Below are positions 10,221 to 23,365 of a stretch of 64,000 nucleotides of DNA, piece after piece. A model generated the notes under the pieces. It had not been told where the DNA came from, did not search any database, and saw only the letters and a list, made by a program, of their open reading frames with translations. A program made the translations under genes and the position numbers. How positions within the stretch are numbered: the stretch's first letter is position 1; the number at the start of each line of letters is the position of its first letter. The stretch comes from Calamus simplicifolius. Lineage: Eukaryota; Streptophyta; Magnoliopsida; Arecales; Arecaceae. The stretch lies in NCBI GenBank assembly GCA_900491605.1, contig UESW01004629.1:581587-645586 (forward strand), written 5' to 3'.

Positions 10221-11092
10221 GCTTGCTTCTCCTTGGGATCGGATAAGTTCTGTGTGAATGGCTCAGAAGTCAAAGGAAGGGAAATTTTCTGGGAGGTTAG
10301 GTCACCTTTTGAAATTTCATATTATATGTCACATGCCATTCAAAGGGGCCATGTCTCAAAAAAAAAAAAATGCAGGCATAGAGAAATACTGGTGGTCCAT
10401 GCTTTGCCATTATGTAACAAGTTTCTTTGTTCCCTCTAGATTTTTCCTTCCCCTAGAGGTAGAGGTGGCTTGCGGACCGAAGAGTCATCACCAATGTGGA
10501 GACAGAACAAATCTGTCCATGTCCTTTTTTTTTTTTTTGAAATTTTGAAAGATCATACTAAATTTTAAAATTTTAATTATAATAATAAAATATTAAAAAT
10601 TTAAAGAATCATATCAAAAATTCAAAAGTCACATAGAAAATCTAAAGATTGTATTTATTCACATTAAAAACTTAAAAGTCATACAAACCATTATAATTGT
10701 CATGATCATAAATTATGACCACATATATTCAGGGGCCAGAATAAATACCATATACAGCTAGCTGCACGCATATTACATGAAAGGAAGCTTTGGCGCTGCC
10801 TTGAATAGGGGACAAAATTAAAGTTTCAGTTATTAAAGGCTAATTTTAAATTAATTAAAACTCGAGTCTTAATATGAAGAATTATGGCGTCTTTTCAGAC
10901 ATATTGCTTCAGTCATTGAAAACTTCTCCTTCAGCGGATTTGATATGAAGACGTACAGATTCACTCTACTTCTGATATGCTTCACACTATAATCTGCTGT
11001 ACCTAATGATCTCCTCGGTTCACAGTAATGTTTCTATGTGTTGTGTTTCACCGCATGTTTTCAGGGATGCTTCTAAGGGCTGAAGAATTTTA
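10221..11092. other. Intergenic stretch upstream of the CAT gene
   Basis: AT-rich with A/T runs and no supported ORF; presumably contains upstream regulatory sequence of the CAT gene. Confidence 0.45.
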
Positions 11093-11353
11093 GGCTGTGT
11101 TTGATTCATAAAAGACTATTCCTAGATAAGTATAGAGGATAGCATTTATCCAGGAAATAGCTCAAAAGGTAATCATCTTTTTTAAATAACAGATGTGCCA
11201 TCAAAGGATAACTTTTTAGGAATAACCCATGGTTAAACTTTTTACATGAGTTATCCCTTTTGATTAAACTTTTTCAGAACTATCCTTTTTAACTTTTAAG
11301 AATAAGAAGGAATATTTAAAAAATATCCCTTCTTTTTCATATCAAACACAGCC
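11093..11353. mobile_element. Tourist-like MITE (PIF/Harbinger), 261 bp
   Basis: The termini GGCTGTGTTTGAT and ATCAAACACAGCC are perfect 13-bp inverted repeats. They are flanked by the 3-bp direct repeat TTA (11090-11092 and 11354-11356), the target duplication of PIF/Harbinger elements. No coding capacity. It lies about 940 bp upstream of the CAT start codon, a common location for MITEs. Confidence 0.85.
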
Positions 11354-11356
11354 TTA

Positions 11357-14300
11357 AATGATGCGAAGTCGTAGTCTTTTTTGTCTCTTTAGGATGTCAA
11401 GCTACCGAAGCTTGTTCAGGCGATGAATTCATTGGCACTGACGTATTATTTGAAGACTCCGGCATAATGACAAGCGGCCGGCTTAGTAACTACAAGGCGA
11501 AAAACCGTGGAAGAAAAGCAGAAGAAATGCATCTTGCCGTAGGCAGTAATCCAATTGTTTGTTTGTTTGTGTTTTAGTATTCTTGATATCGGTTTATGAT
11601 ACGAATCCCAATTTTTTAGGACAACGTTTTTGTCTAAGAGACTCGTCCAAACTCAAATCTTGATGGATCCTTGTTTTATTTGTTTAGAGAGATCGTAACT
11701 TGTACACTGCGGTCTGCAGCAAATTAATTTTCTCAAAGAACCTTGCACCTACTAATGCGACGGCTTTGCATGGGCAGACTTGCATCTCTCTTTCTCAAAT
11801 GAATATTTTTATAAAAAAGTTTTGCCATTTGAGCTAAGAATAATAAGGTCCCAGCTAACCAAGTTATATATTGTGGCACCAACTTAGCCAACTAGCCACC
11901 TGGTTTTTGGTGGAATCATTAGGTATAATCAACTAATGACTTCACCAATTAGACTACGTACTTGACATCCATAATTTGATGCATACTTCTATAATGCTTA
12001 AACAAAACATATAAAGAGAGAGATAAATTAATAAGTGAGTTTGTTGTTTGTAGACTGCACATCAAAAACATATGCCAACCAATATTCAGAAAGTTAAGTT
12101 TTGATGCTAATTCTCAAACTTAATGACAATGAAAAATAAACATAGAGCTTATAGTAAAAGTGAGGGTTCCTAAGTTAGTGTTGGCTATATCTAGCAGTAC
12201 AATTTTTTTGTTGGGGAAAAAAAAAAAGAAAAAATGAGGTCTTCTAATTAAGGTTCCTTAGTAGTTTCGTATGAAATAATTTAGGGTCCACCATTTGGAA
12301 GGCTTAGTAGACATGGCAATGTGTGAAAGATTCTTTAGGACATACATCTTGTGCTTACTACTTGCTTGATAATGGGGATGCATAAATTAGTCGATTCCAA
12401 GTAGTTGGGATAAAAATTAATTTTATATGTTTGAAACCATATTGCTCTTGCTACAACTAAAATAATTGAAATCCATCATCAGGTTAAAATTTTACTGACA
12501 AGCCATCTCTAATTGGTGCTCTTCCAAAGTTTCTAACTAAAAATTGATTGAGATCATAACTAAAAATCAAATGAATCGATATACACCTAAGATGTCCACA
12601 AAAGTATCTTTCTTACACCAGATAAGTATTAGTTGTGCAATGGTTAGGGCTATTGGATCTATGGCTAATTAAACTAGAGATGGCTTTGGTTGGCTAGGCT
12701 ATCCTTTTCTAGTTTTGAGTATTTGTCGTGATTGCTACAATCCATCATGTCACAAGTTGGGTGTGAGCAAGCACTACAAATTCAGTTAGTCAGCATGATC
12801 TACAATCCATCATGTCACAAGTTGGGTGTGAGCAAGCACTGGAAATTTAGTTAGTCAGCATGATTTATACAAGAATAGAGACATTCAAAATGTCTTACCC
12901 TTCTTTTTTTTTTTTGAAAAAAGAAAAGTCTTTGGAATCCAAGCCCAGAGTGATCATCATTCGCACAAGCACTTGCATATAATGATAAGTATGCTATCTC
13001 ACTATAAATATTTATTTAGATGTCATTTGGTTCTTAATAATTTGAGATTATCATTTAGATTACTGTGCTTAACAATTAGACATGATAATTTAAAAGATAA
13101 TATTTAATTTCTAATAATCAAAAAGATAATTGGATTCCCATCTGAAAGATGGGTAACTAAAATTATCAAAGTCTACTAATCTTAAATTATATTATTAAAT
13201 TTATATATAAATATTTAATAATATTTAGTCTAATTATATATTTAATTTGTACTAGATAATATTTAATATTTAATATTAAATTTAATATTAATATAATATT
13301 TAATATTTTAAAACTATTATATATTTATATAATAATATGTAAATATTAAATATTAAATTATTAATATTTATGGATTTGTTATATTACTATATATTTATAT
13401 TATGCATTATATATATATATAATGAGATATTTAATATATTATATACTATGTTATATATATATATTTAATATTTAATATATTTAAATGTATAATATTTTTA
13501 AAATAAATTTATAGAGAATCTTTATTTTTATCAAAATATTTTATATTTTAGTAAAAAGAGAGAGAATCCATTGAAAGATAAAAATATAATAAAATTTTAA
13601 AATACAATAAACAATTACTATATTTTATTATGAATCAGATAGGATTTTTTGTTTTTGATAATTTAATTACCATATGTAAAATTAATAAAAATATAATATT
13701 CTTTGATCTTATATTATTATGAACGAAATGCAACGTTATTGTTATTTTGAAGAGCCCTAAATACAAAATCAAACGGGCAGGTCTTTAGTCAAGGGGCGCA
13801 ATGGTTTCTCGATCCCAGTTCCACTAAGTGAAACTTTCAAACTTGTGATTCCTCCATGCGTTTCTCCATCCAGTGGTGTTATAGTCCTTCTTCCACATTC
13901 CAACCACTGTTTCCCTCTGTCCGTTTCCATTCAACTTTAAATCCCACGTACTCATGGAACCAACCTCTCGATGCCTGCTCTCCGAAGCATTGATTGCAAT
14001 GTTTGAAATAACTGCAGGCTTGTGGAAATACTGGCCTTTACCTTTCAATGATTGAGGCAGCTTTGAGACTCAAAGACTTTGGAGTTGTTCTGTTGGATAT
14101 TTTATCTTCCAAATACGTACGTGGCTATAAATCTATTGAATCATCTCCATTTATATAAAGACAATACTGTCATCTTCCATGTCCCTCTCGCAACACTGTT
14201 CGATTGGGTTAGGTCTGATGATCATTAAACCGTTTGATGGTCCAACCAATGTACGTATGGTTGGATCATCATTTCCCAAGAGTTTGCTACGCTGTTTTTT

Positions 14301-15151
14301 TTTTTAATATAATTATCAGAAATGGTGCTTAAATAAGAGCCGTTCATGCAACCGGCTCCAACCAGCTGACCTGGTAAAATTAGCTAGATTTTGTAGTCTT
14401 CTCTTCCCCCTTTTTGTTTTAGAATGAATTAAGAGATGCTGTAGTTTGTTAAGAGATGAAGTAGGGATAGGGTTCCTCTTTTCTATTGGTGTTGGGTGAT
14501 GAATCAACTTTAGAAGAGTCAGGAATAATGATAGGCTCAGTTACAGTGCAGTAGAACTTCTGGGAAAGGACAGCAAAGAAATAACTTCCATAAGAATTCT
14601 AAATCATGATTTAGAAATTGCTTTTAATCTAAGGGAGATGTGTATTATTTTTTTTGGAACTCACAAAATCTTGAATTATTTTATCATGCAAGCCTTGGTT
14701 TGCGTCATATCTTAAACCACCATTAGAATTATCAGATTAGCTTTTTTTGACAGCGGTGCAGTGCACTGATTGATGTACTGACAGCCAACTATTGGACAGG
14801 CAACATTGGCACGATGTTCAGAGATTCACATTCCAGCTTGCACAGACGAGTGCAATGCTTTTGGACGGACGTAGAAGTTAGCTACTTAGCGTCTTCTCTT
14901 TTCCATGGGGTTGCTGGACTTCGATAAAAAACAATTATGAGAGACAGACATTAATTTAGCAACAGGACGTTAAATGACGTAGAATCTAGACTTCGTCCCT
15001 TCAAGAAGTTGACCTGCTAAAGCTTGTTTAAGAGATGAAAGAGAGAACGGATATATTTTTTCTCATGGATCTTGGATGCATTCTTGGAAGAGCCACGCAT
15101 CATGACAAGCTCAATTATAGGATGATGAACCTTCACATGATGGAAGAAAAG
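11357..15151. other. AT-rich intergenic stretch
   Basis: No supported gene. About 13160-13560 is nearly pure A/T with TA-rich runs and many taatattta words. Short frames at 13824-14048 and 14316-14507 (minus strand) have no recognisable domain. A 65-bp tandem duplicate is listed separately. Confidence 0.5.
12735..12864 (+). repeat. Two-copy 65-bp tandem duplication
   Basis: Copies 12735-12799 and 12800-12864 both start ctacaatccatcatgtcaca and end gttagtcagcatgat, with only a few substitutions. It looks like a recent local duplication. Confidence 0.9.
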
Positions 15152-15154
15152 TAA

Positions 15155-15406
15155 GGTCATGTTTGATTAAAAAAATAATTATTTTTTAATAAATATATAA
15201 AATAAAATTTATTCAAGAAATAGCTGTAAAGATAATCAGTCATTCCTTCAGTATTTAAAAAATAAGTTCAGAAAATAACCCATATTTTTAACTATGGACT
15301 ATCCTCTCTGATTAACTTTATTTTCAGCTATCCTTCGTAATTATAGCTTTTAAAAATAAAAAAATATCTTAAGAAATATTTTTTATTTTTTATTTTAAAA
15401 ACAACC
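15155..15406. mobile_element. Second, decayed Tourist-like MITE of the same family, 252 bp
   Basis: It is flanked by TAA direct repeats (15152-15154 and 15407-15409). The left end GGTCATGTTTGAT resembles the end of the MITE at 11093. Internal words aagaaatagct, ataacccat and gattaac match that element in order. The right terminus has mutated (aaacaacc), so the inverted repeat is imperfect. Confidence 0.7.
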
Positions 15407-15409
15407 TAA

Positions 15410-18278
15410 GTGAAATACACTTCTTGAGCACTCTGATAGAACTGAGAATCAAATTTTCATTCTTCAGTGGCACGCATGATCATGAATTAGGAAACACCCT
15501 TGGATAGGTTTATGATACAAGCCTCATTTACTTATGCTGCATTTTACCTGATTTTTTTATTATATATTTTGGACAGTGGTGCAGAATGAGTTGCTGATGG
15601 ATCAACATCTTGCTAAGAGACAGCCAACCCAACTTGCTCCAACTAGTGGCGTTTTGGACAGACAGATGTTAATATCTATCATTCAGAGTGGAGTCCATTG
15701 TAGAAAGTTTCCGCTGGTCGATTTAGACTTAGTGGCTAAAGAAGAAAAATATCGCTTGTGAGTGTATACATCAAGTGATTTGAGGCCCATTTTGCAGTTC
15801 AATGGAAGAGTTCGGTGGATATCCACCGCAAATATGGAAGAAGACATGAATTTTGCTCTTACAAGTTGCCTACTGAATGATGATCCATATGTCAATTCCA
15901 AATATTTTGGTCAAGCTTTGATGGTTAAGATCAGGATTATCTTGCTTCTGCAAGGCAAAAGCGTGGAATTGAATTCTCTCGCATGGGATGTTTTTCTAGA
16001 AGAAATGATGGGTCCTAACCGGTCTGTTTCCTCCCAAAAAAAGTTGAATGATCTGCCCGTATGCCATTTCAATGTAATGCAAATCTTCCAAAATGTGTCT
16101 CAGATCTCAATTAGGCTAAATTTTCTTGCATATTTTCCTTTAATTGGCTATGGATTAGCCATATCTTGGCTCAATTGGATTTGAGTGTAACAAACTAGAA
16201 ATGGTTTTGGTACACCATGATCAGGCTAGACCCACCTCAAGACCTGACCAAAAAAAGATTTATGGGAAAGCTACTACGGTTTGTTCTTTACAAGTTGGGG
16301 ACATAGATAGGGAAGCACTTGCAACTTGGTTGATCATATAATATATCATCGAAAAAAACTAATTAAAAAGATATTATTTAGATTCTTTAATCCTATATAA
16401 GCATTTAAGATTTCTTGCACCTATAGCCGATGTAGGATTAAGCTAGAGATCCATGTTCAAATCCAAATTCAATCTAATTTAATTATAAATACATGTAATC
16501 TATGTACAATATTTCTTAGTTTACATAGGTTATGAATTACATTTACTTTGATATTATTTATCATAATTTAAAATATTATTTAAAAAATAGTTAAAAAGAT
16601 ATTATTTAAATATTTTGATCATGTTTAAGTATTTAGGATCTTTTTATTATATAACTAATATAGAATTAAACATTCACTTATATGGGCTCTCACATAATGT
16701 ATATGAAATAAGATGTTTTTGGTGTAATTTATTTCAATCATAAGCAATCTCAATTTCTAAGTACAACATAGGCACAAATCCTATAATAAATTGACTAACC
16801 CTAAAGATCCTTCTAATTGGGCGCCATTTGTGCTAAAACCTATGCATGGTTCGAGTCTCGGCGCTTCGTATGCCTGGAGGAGCTGAAATATCCAAGGGAA
16901 AATAAATTAAACAAGAACTTGGGCACTCTCGGCACTATCGTTGCCATGAAATGCATCTTTTAGAACAAACTTGGGATTAATTGTCGTTGAAAATTAGGAT
17001 TTTTCGTTATTTTTCTTTGACCGTAGCCAAATCAATTCTGCCATGTTATAGCCTAGGGCTAGTTCAAGACGCCATGAGTTACGGACAAATTTAGATTAAA
17101 TGTGCCAGGCGTAGGCACCTCAATATAATTTTCCTGGGACCAGCTCAACCATAAATTGAAGGAAGACCAAGCCAGATGGCAATATAGAGTTTTCCTTTTT
17201 CTTTTTGTGCAAAATATGGACCTTGTGTTAATTTTACAGTGCATTTTACTAGCTCAAACAGAAGGTTTAAAACTATGATGCCTAAGAGAGAAAATAAAGG
17301 AAAGAACAACCTTTTTTTTATTTTTTTATATCATATCATTCTAGAATGATTCAAATTTTAGATATCAAAATATAAATTTGAAGGAAAGAATAATCTTTAA
17401 ACTAACTATATTAGATTAAAATACCCAAAGGAAATGAAGAGGTTCAATATTATATTATATTATATTATGCCATAAATTTATAATATTATAAAATATATTA
17501 AATTTATATATTATTTATTAGATGATATAATAATTGTTATTTTAATAATATATGATTTACTATTAATCATAGTAAAATAATATTTTATAATGTATTATAT
17601 AATATCATCCTTATATTAGAATGTCATTATTTTTTTTATACTGCATTATAATATCATAACTATTATTATAATATTATCAAATAATAATAATAATAATTTT
17701 TAATAAGTTAGATAGTTGAAGATGCTATGCAATATTTTTTTTTTATTTCTAAAAATATTTTTAGTTTAATTGCCAATTATTGTTAAAGTCTATTTAAAAT
17801 ATAGTTGTTAGATAATAAATGTTTTTTAAAAAAACCTCCGTCGCTTTCGGGGAAAAAAAAAAGTTTCACCGATTTGGGTTTTCTCACGTGCAAGGCCAGA
17901 TGGATCTGGACCTCATGCAGCTCGCTGACTTCGACCAAACTCAGAGTGAGCGGGTTGCGGTATCCAAAAAAATTGGCGCACAAGTGGGAAGGCAGTGGTG
18001 GAGGCACTGCTTACGGGGGAGATGGCGTGTGATACCCTTCATTTAGTTTTACATATAAAAAAATTAAGAAAAAAATTAAATAATTTATAAGCAATGAAGA
18101 AAGATTAATAAGTATTAATTAAATTTCTTTTGAGCTGTTTAAGTTGATGTGGATATTGTTTATTTTACTTTTTTTTTTTTTTTTTATAACGAAACGGATT
18201 TGTGAGGTTTTGAGGAGCATTGAGATGGACATAGAAAAAGGAAACGGAAAGAATAATGGAGATCGTGCAGGAGGATTC
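15410..18278. other. AT-rich intergenic stretch with unassigned short frames
   Basis: Two adjacent plus-strand frames, 15576-15761 (61 codons) and 15762-16184 (140 codons), are the only notable ORFs. Neither matches a family I recognise, and the first ends at a gtgagt that could be a splice donor. About 17440-17720 is almost pure A/T. A (T)n run of about 19 lies near 18165-18185. The frames may be remnants of a gene or element; I do not assign one. Confidence 0.4.
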
Positions 18279-19381
18279 TGTTGCTGCTGAAATCTGTTCT
18301 CTGACTCGGACGCAATCGGGCTCCCTTCTGGGCGGACCTGCAAAACAGTCTTCACGTGAGAGGCGTTGGGAGTGACTCTCTGTGGAAGACCCTCCGACGC
18401 TCAAGTCAGTGAAGATCAGCGATCAACAAACGAGAGGAGAAGGCTCTCGCTGAAGAGTCTCTCCAAAGGTGGCCTCTCGAGAGCTCTGAGCAGAGCGTTA
18501 ATGATGGAAAGGGGTGAGCAGAAGTAGAAGGAGAGTAGGCCAGTAATCAAGTACGCCTACCTGAGAAGCCGGGAGACGGTTCTATTTATAGAGGATCACC
18601 TGATTCCTTGGGAGCGTCATGGGTCCGAAAGCCATTAGGATTCGAATCCAGTTTGTTATGAGGTCAGTAAAATTTGCATCTTGTTGGTTAGAGGATCGGC
18701 GGCTGGGAGAGTTGGTTAATGTCTCGAGATTTGGCTATTGTGTAGGCTCCATAGCTCTAGGCCACTCTCGCGGGTCCTAGGCCACTCTCGGGTGAGATTT
18801 CTGTTTGGAATCTTATGAATTTGAACTCTCCCACGCTGGATTCCGCAGAGGTGCTTGAGCGCCTGAGTTTGGCCGGGGCATAGGATAGCTTGGCTAGCAA
18901 GGAACAATGGATAGGAACAACTCGGCTGGGCCCGAGAGATAGGAACAGCTTGGCTGAGGCCGAGAGATAGGAACAGCTCGGCCGAGACCGGGAGACAGGG
19001 ATAGCTCGGCTGAGACCGAGAGACAGGGATAGCTCGGCCGAGACCGGGAGAGACGTTATAGCTCGGCTGAGACCGAGAGACAGGGATAGCTCGGCCAAGA
19101 CCAGGAGAGACGTTATAGCTCGGCTGAGACGAGAGACAGGGATAGCTCGGCCGAGACCGGGAGAGACGTTATAGCTCGGCTGATAACTCGGCTGATAGCT
19201 CGGCTGAGACCGAGAGATGGGGATCTGTGCCTCGGGAATCCTTGGCTCGCTGAGGGGTTAAGGCGCCCCGATCCACTGAGGCTGACTCATCCCTAGCGGG
19301 TATTGCATAGTAAGTGGAAGTCAGGGTTGATCCTAACTCTTTGCATGATTATTAATGCAACGACAATTTTACCCCTCAACA
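18279..19381 (-). repeat. 3' LTR of the Tat-like element
   Basis: On the plus strand it starts TGTTGCTGCTGAAATC and ends ACCCCTCAACA, so the element-sense LTR is TGTTGAGG...CAGCAACA. It contains the conserved block in reverse (gaccctccgacgctcaagtc, about 18390), a TATA-like ctatttataga near 18580 and an array of about 28-bp units (core agctcggccgagaccg) at 18910-19220. Confidence 0.9.
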
Positions 19382-19399
19382 CATGCCCCCCACTCCCTA
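19382..19399 (-). other. Polypurine tract of the Tat-like element
   Basis: On the minus strand, agggagtggggggcatg stands directly before the 3' LTR start TGTTGAGG. The same arrangement in decayed form is seen at 30039. Confidence 0.75.
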
Positions 19400-20162
19400 G
19401 TTCAAAGCGTAGGTTCGGGCGTAGGGAGTATAACTCCAGGTGGCACGATCTGAGTGGGTTTGGATTTGATAGACTGCGTAATAATGCCCTAATTAATGCT
19501 GCGCGGCCGCCTTGCTTTTACAGGATGGATCTGTTGCTTTATAGGGGCAACGGTTGGGGAAGTGCCACGTAGCAAATCTCGGTTTTTACGGCACCTGCAA
19601 CGGCGGTTCCGGGCATTCCGATCAAGATGCCTTATCTTCTTTTTGAGGCAGTTTCCTTCGGGGAAAAGCAAAGTCGAAACAGCGCCATTCAATTTCGCAG
19701 CGCCCTTTGGCCGATTTGGTTCAGACTTAAGTAAATGTCTCGGTCAAAGCCGAGGTATAAGGATAACTCGGACTAAGACCGAGATATGAGGACAGTTTGG
19801 TTTGTCCAAAGTAAATTTTGGCACGCTCGGCCAAGGCGCTAGATGGTCTGGTGCACAAGTTCAGACATAAGGAATATAGCCTCAGGTAACATGATCCGAA
19901 TGAAGGGGGTTTGGTCCCGAGAAAGGGGGTGCATCCCGAGCGCCACAAAGTTATTAATGATCCTCTTCGATGAGGGAGCAGAACTCTTCGTTTCCCATGA
20001 GCGCCCGCTGAGGCGGTGACACGTGGCGTATCCTGCGGTAGTAGTGTTGGAATTAATGGTCCTGGAGATCGAGATCCCCATCAGGAGTAGTTTAAAATGA
20101 GTGGGGGAGCACCATCGTTAATCATCTTTTCAGCTAATCTTGTCATATTTTGAGATATTAAG

Positions 20163-20477
20163 ATGGCTTCCAGAGGTGAGGGGCGATCGATCGAAACACC
20201 AAGCAGCAACGTTAGCGGCCGTAGAGGGGCCCTTTGGGGCCGTACCACAATAACCATCGATGGGGAGGTTTTAGCGTCACTGTTCACGGATCGTGAACAA
20301 CTCCGGAAGATGGCCGAGCAATATCTGGCTGTTACTACAAGAGTGATCGAGCTCCTCTGCCAAGACAACAGCCGGCTGGAGGGGCAGGTGGCGTCCCTCC
20401 AACGACAAGTGGTCGGGCCAGCTCTGCGGCACAGGGAAAGCTCAGTGGTGCCTGGGGAAGATGATAAGCCCATGTGA
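20163..20477 (+). CDS. Antisense ORF inside the Tat-like element (104 aa), possible coiled coil
   Basis: An ATG-initiated frame on the strand opposite to gag-pol, in the spacer between integrase and the 3' LTR. Residues about 40-85 show heptad-like hydrophobic spacing (LASLFTDREQLRKMAEQYL, then RVIELLCQDNSRLEGQVASL), which suggests a coiled coil. No known domain. Extra antisense ORFs in this position are a known feature of some Tat elements (for example Grande in maize). Whether it is expressed is unknown. A T-rich tract and ATG-poor sequence follow the stop. Confidence 0.5.
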   Translation: MASRGEGRSIETPSSNVSGRRGALWGRTTITIDGEVLASLFTDREQLRKMAEQYLAVTTRVIELLCQDNSRLEGQVASLQRQVVGPALRHRESSVVPGEDDKPM

Positions 20478-21403
20478 GGGCTCATGTACTTTTTTCTTTT
20501 CCTTTTGTTTCTCTTTTTGTGGTGAATGAAAAGGAGTTTTCGCAATTTTTGTGTCTGCTATTACCTCCGAACATTCTTCCTTATCGTTCGGGTCTTACGA
20601 AATGAATCACCCTCCCGAGGAATCTCTAGTAATCTTAGCGAGGCTAGAGCACGGTGTCCCCGTTTTGACCGAGGTAAAGAGAACTCGTAAGTTCCAGCTG
20701 GAGCATTGCGTATATTCGGCCTTGCCGAAGCATAAAGAGTGTTCCGTTGAGGCAAGGGCAGCTATTTTGATCTGGATCGAAGCATAACATAATGCTCGGT
20801 TATATTGAACCGAGAAGAGATACCTCGGTTTAGCCCGAAGTATAGAGGCAAACATGGCTTTGAGTTGAAGCGCAAGGCGATGTCTCGGTTTATGCCAAGA
20901 CATAATGGGTGGTTGGGCTGGAGCAGGGGATACCAATGTTCCTTTATTGAGGAGTACTTGACTTATGCGCCTTTTTATTACTCTGCCAGCGCCTTGTCTT
21001 TTCCAAGGCGAGTTAACCTTCCTTTTGCCGAAATGGATAATACGGCTTTGCAAGCTGCAAAAGGATGCCTTGCTATTTTTCGGAGTCATTTGTCCGTCGG
21101 CTTTTTCCAATGCAGGTCTTTTAGCGTGCAACATAAGCACCCGTTCGTCATTGGAGCATGTCATTTTCATCGGCGATTTCCCAGGCCTGTCCGTATCTCA
21201 AGGACCGGCGGTCGATTTCCTGCACTTAAGGCTTTTGATTCGGGATCAGAGGAAGATCTTCTAGCGTGCGTCACGGCATGGGTAACACTTTTGGCATGCT
21301 TCGAGGAGCGCTCTTTTCATCTTGGGATGCCACGTGGTAGTGTGGACAGGGCATTTTGAATCTCGGGGCTTTCCGCTCTAATAGCTGCTCTCGGTCTGTT
21401 TGC

Positions 21404-21413
21404 CTATAAAATG
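21404..21413 (+). promoter_or_regulatory. TATA box facing the antisense ORFs
   Basis: cctataaaatgg lies 75-80 bp before the ATG at 21481, on the strand opposite to the retrotransposon genes. Spacing fits a plant Pol II promoter. Confidence 0.5.
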
Positions 21414-21480
21414 GAAGGAAGGGGCCATGCTAGGCTATCTCCCAAGGTTTTCTTCTTAGTGAGTTGTGAAAGTTTTCAAG

Positions 21481-21735
21481 ATGTCTGTGTCCCCTAGGTT
21501 GAGGGTGGAGAGAATGAGCTTTCCTTTTGCAAGTCGACTTCCCCCGGATAACTGGGGTGATAAAGAAGTTGCTGAAGAGCAAACCGTCCTCAAGGGAGGA
21601 ATTTTGGAGATCATATGGAGAGCACACAGGAGGTCCACAGAGATTAAATGGAGAGCGCACGTATGTAATTCCTGTGTGTCCTTTGTGGTTTGCTACGAGG
21701 GTCGCAGGGTAGGAAGTGCACATGTACCCCCGTAG
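21481..21735 (+). CDS. Second antisense ORF of the Tat-like element
   Basis: An ATG at 21481 follows the TATA box and opens a frame of about 84 codons beginning MSVSPRLRVERMSFPF. A further plus-strand frame (about 21690-22058) overlaps it and could be joined by splicing or by correcting a frameshift. A possible polyadenylation signal, aataaag, lies near 22170 within gaagaaataaagaaag. No domain is recognised. TATA box, leader, ORF and poly(A) signal in order look like a small transcription unit antisense to the element, but coding status is inference. Confidence 0.4.
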   Translation: MSVSPRLRVERMSFPFASRLPPDNWGDKEVAEEQTVLKGGILEIIWRAHRRSTEIKWRAHVCNSCVSFVVCYEGRRVGSAHVPP

Positions 21736-22564
21736 TACGCACGGACTTTTCCTTCTCCCTCGGGCTGGTTCCCTTAGCTCATCCGACTGGGGAATCTTTT
21801 GCCTCTGAAGAGGGAGTTGAGAGCAGTGTTGGTCTGCTTGTCCCTCGCTTTTCACAGTCGGGCAATGTCCAGCAGCCCAGCATCCCACTTGGGGGGACGC
21901 ATCCTCAGCATCAGCATCCACGGGTCTTCCTTCTGTTCTTGGATCTCTTTGCCAATCCAGAGGACCCATGGGAGGCCGGCTCGGCCTTAGTCAGTGGTTC
22001 AGGGCAAGCTGATTGGTTGTTTGATCTCTTGGATCAGATGCCGAAACATCATTATTAACCGAAGCTGACTGAAGCAGTCCGGCCGAGCTATTTACTCGTT
22101 TTTATTTCCTGTGCTATGATGCACATGTAATACCTCCGAGGAGGTTGCAACTCCTTTTCGTTGATGAAGAAATAAAGAAAGTTTTATTCTTTCTTCTTTT
22201 ATCATCTGCTTCTTTTTCGATGGAATTATGTTTGAGAGTTGCTACACCCATATCACACTTTTTGTGCCATAGCATGTTTTGCTACCTTGTTTTGCTAAGA
22301 CTGATATTCGGTCCCCAGTGGAGAAAAGCGTTTATCCCTACTTGGGTCAGAGGTAGACCTGGGCAGTCTTGTGAACCCATGTGGTGAGCATGATCTCGCT
22401 TGTAGAACGGAGCAGGTATTTCTTTGGAGAGAGACAGCTCGCGTGTCTTAACTGTTGAGCAGAAGAAGGTTGTTTGCTTCTGCCGAGGTATAATAGGACG
22501 TCTTAGTTGCGTCAGAGTGTTTGAGAGATCACTCGTCTAGGTCGGAGCTTCCGATAACATTTTA

Positions 22565-23365
22565 TGAGTACATCATTTGACTTGATCGAGGTTTCAGATA
22601 ATACATCACTCGGTTGTAGTCGGGGCTTCAGAATACCACTCGGTTGTTGCCGAGGTTTAGGAATATCACTCGATTGTTGCCGAGGCTTAAGAATATCGCT
22701 CGATTGTTGCCAAGGCTTAAGAATATCATTCGGTTGTTGTCGAGGCTTTTCGGTGTTTTACTTGGCCCTGCCAAGGTACGGAGATATCACTCGGTTTGAC
22801 CGAGGATTTTGGTAAGAGATGTGCACCGGCTCTAGCCGAGGCTTCGGCGCCGTTTTATCCGGCCGGGGCTTGTAAGCTGCCCAAATCTGGATGAAGTTTC
22901 TTTATCATTTGGTCCGACCGGGGCTTGTAAGCTGCCCGAATTCGGATGAAGTTTCTTTATCATTTGGTCCGGTCGGGGCTTGTAAGCTGCCCGAATCCGG
23001 ATGAAGGTTCTTTATCATTTGGTCCGACCGGGGCTTGTAAGATGCCCGAATCCGGATGAAGCTTTGGAGATCACTCGGTCCGGCCAGGGCTTGTAAGCTG
23101 CCCGAATCCAGATGGAGCTTTGGATATCACTCGGTCCGGTCGGGGCTTGTAAGCTGCCCGAATCCGGATGGAGCTTTGGAGATCACTCGATCCGGCCGGG
23201 GCTTGTAAGTTGCTCGAATCTGGATGGAGCTTTGGAGATCACTCGGTCCGACCGGGGCTTGTAAGCTGCCCGAATCCGGATGGAGCTTTGGAGATCACTC
23301 GGTCCGGCCAGGGCTTGTAAGCTGCCCGAATCCGGATGGAGCTTTGGAGATCACTTGGTCCCTAG
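22565..23365. repeat. Two tandem arrays in the element's 3' untranslated region
   Basis: 22600-22760 holds about five units of 30-31 bp (core cactcggttgttgccgaggc). 22860-23360 holds about nine units of about 56 bp (core ggggcttgtaagctgcccga, followed by atccggatggagctttggag). The second array has two subfamilies, ending tttctttatcattt or ctttggagatcactc. Both share the CTCGG/CCGAG theme of the LTR arrays. Confidence 0.9.

Noticed and set aside
13160..13560. Possible matrix attachment or replication-origin region from extreme AT content
   Set aside because: AT richness alone is not evidence; no specific motif pattern seen.
15762..16184. 140-aa plus-strand gene
   Set aside because: No domain recognised, AT-rich setting, frame could be chance or a fragment; mentioned only in the regional entry.
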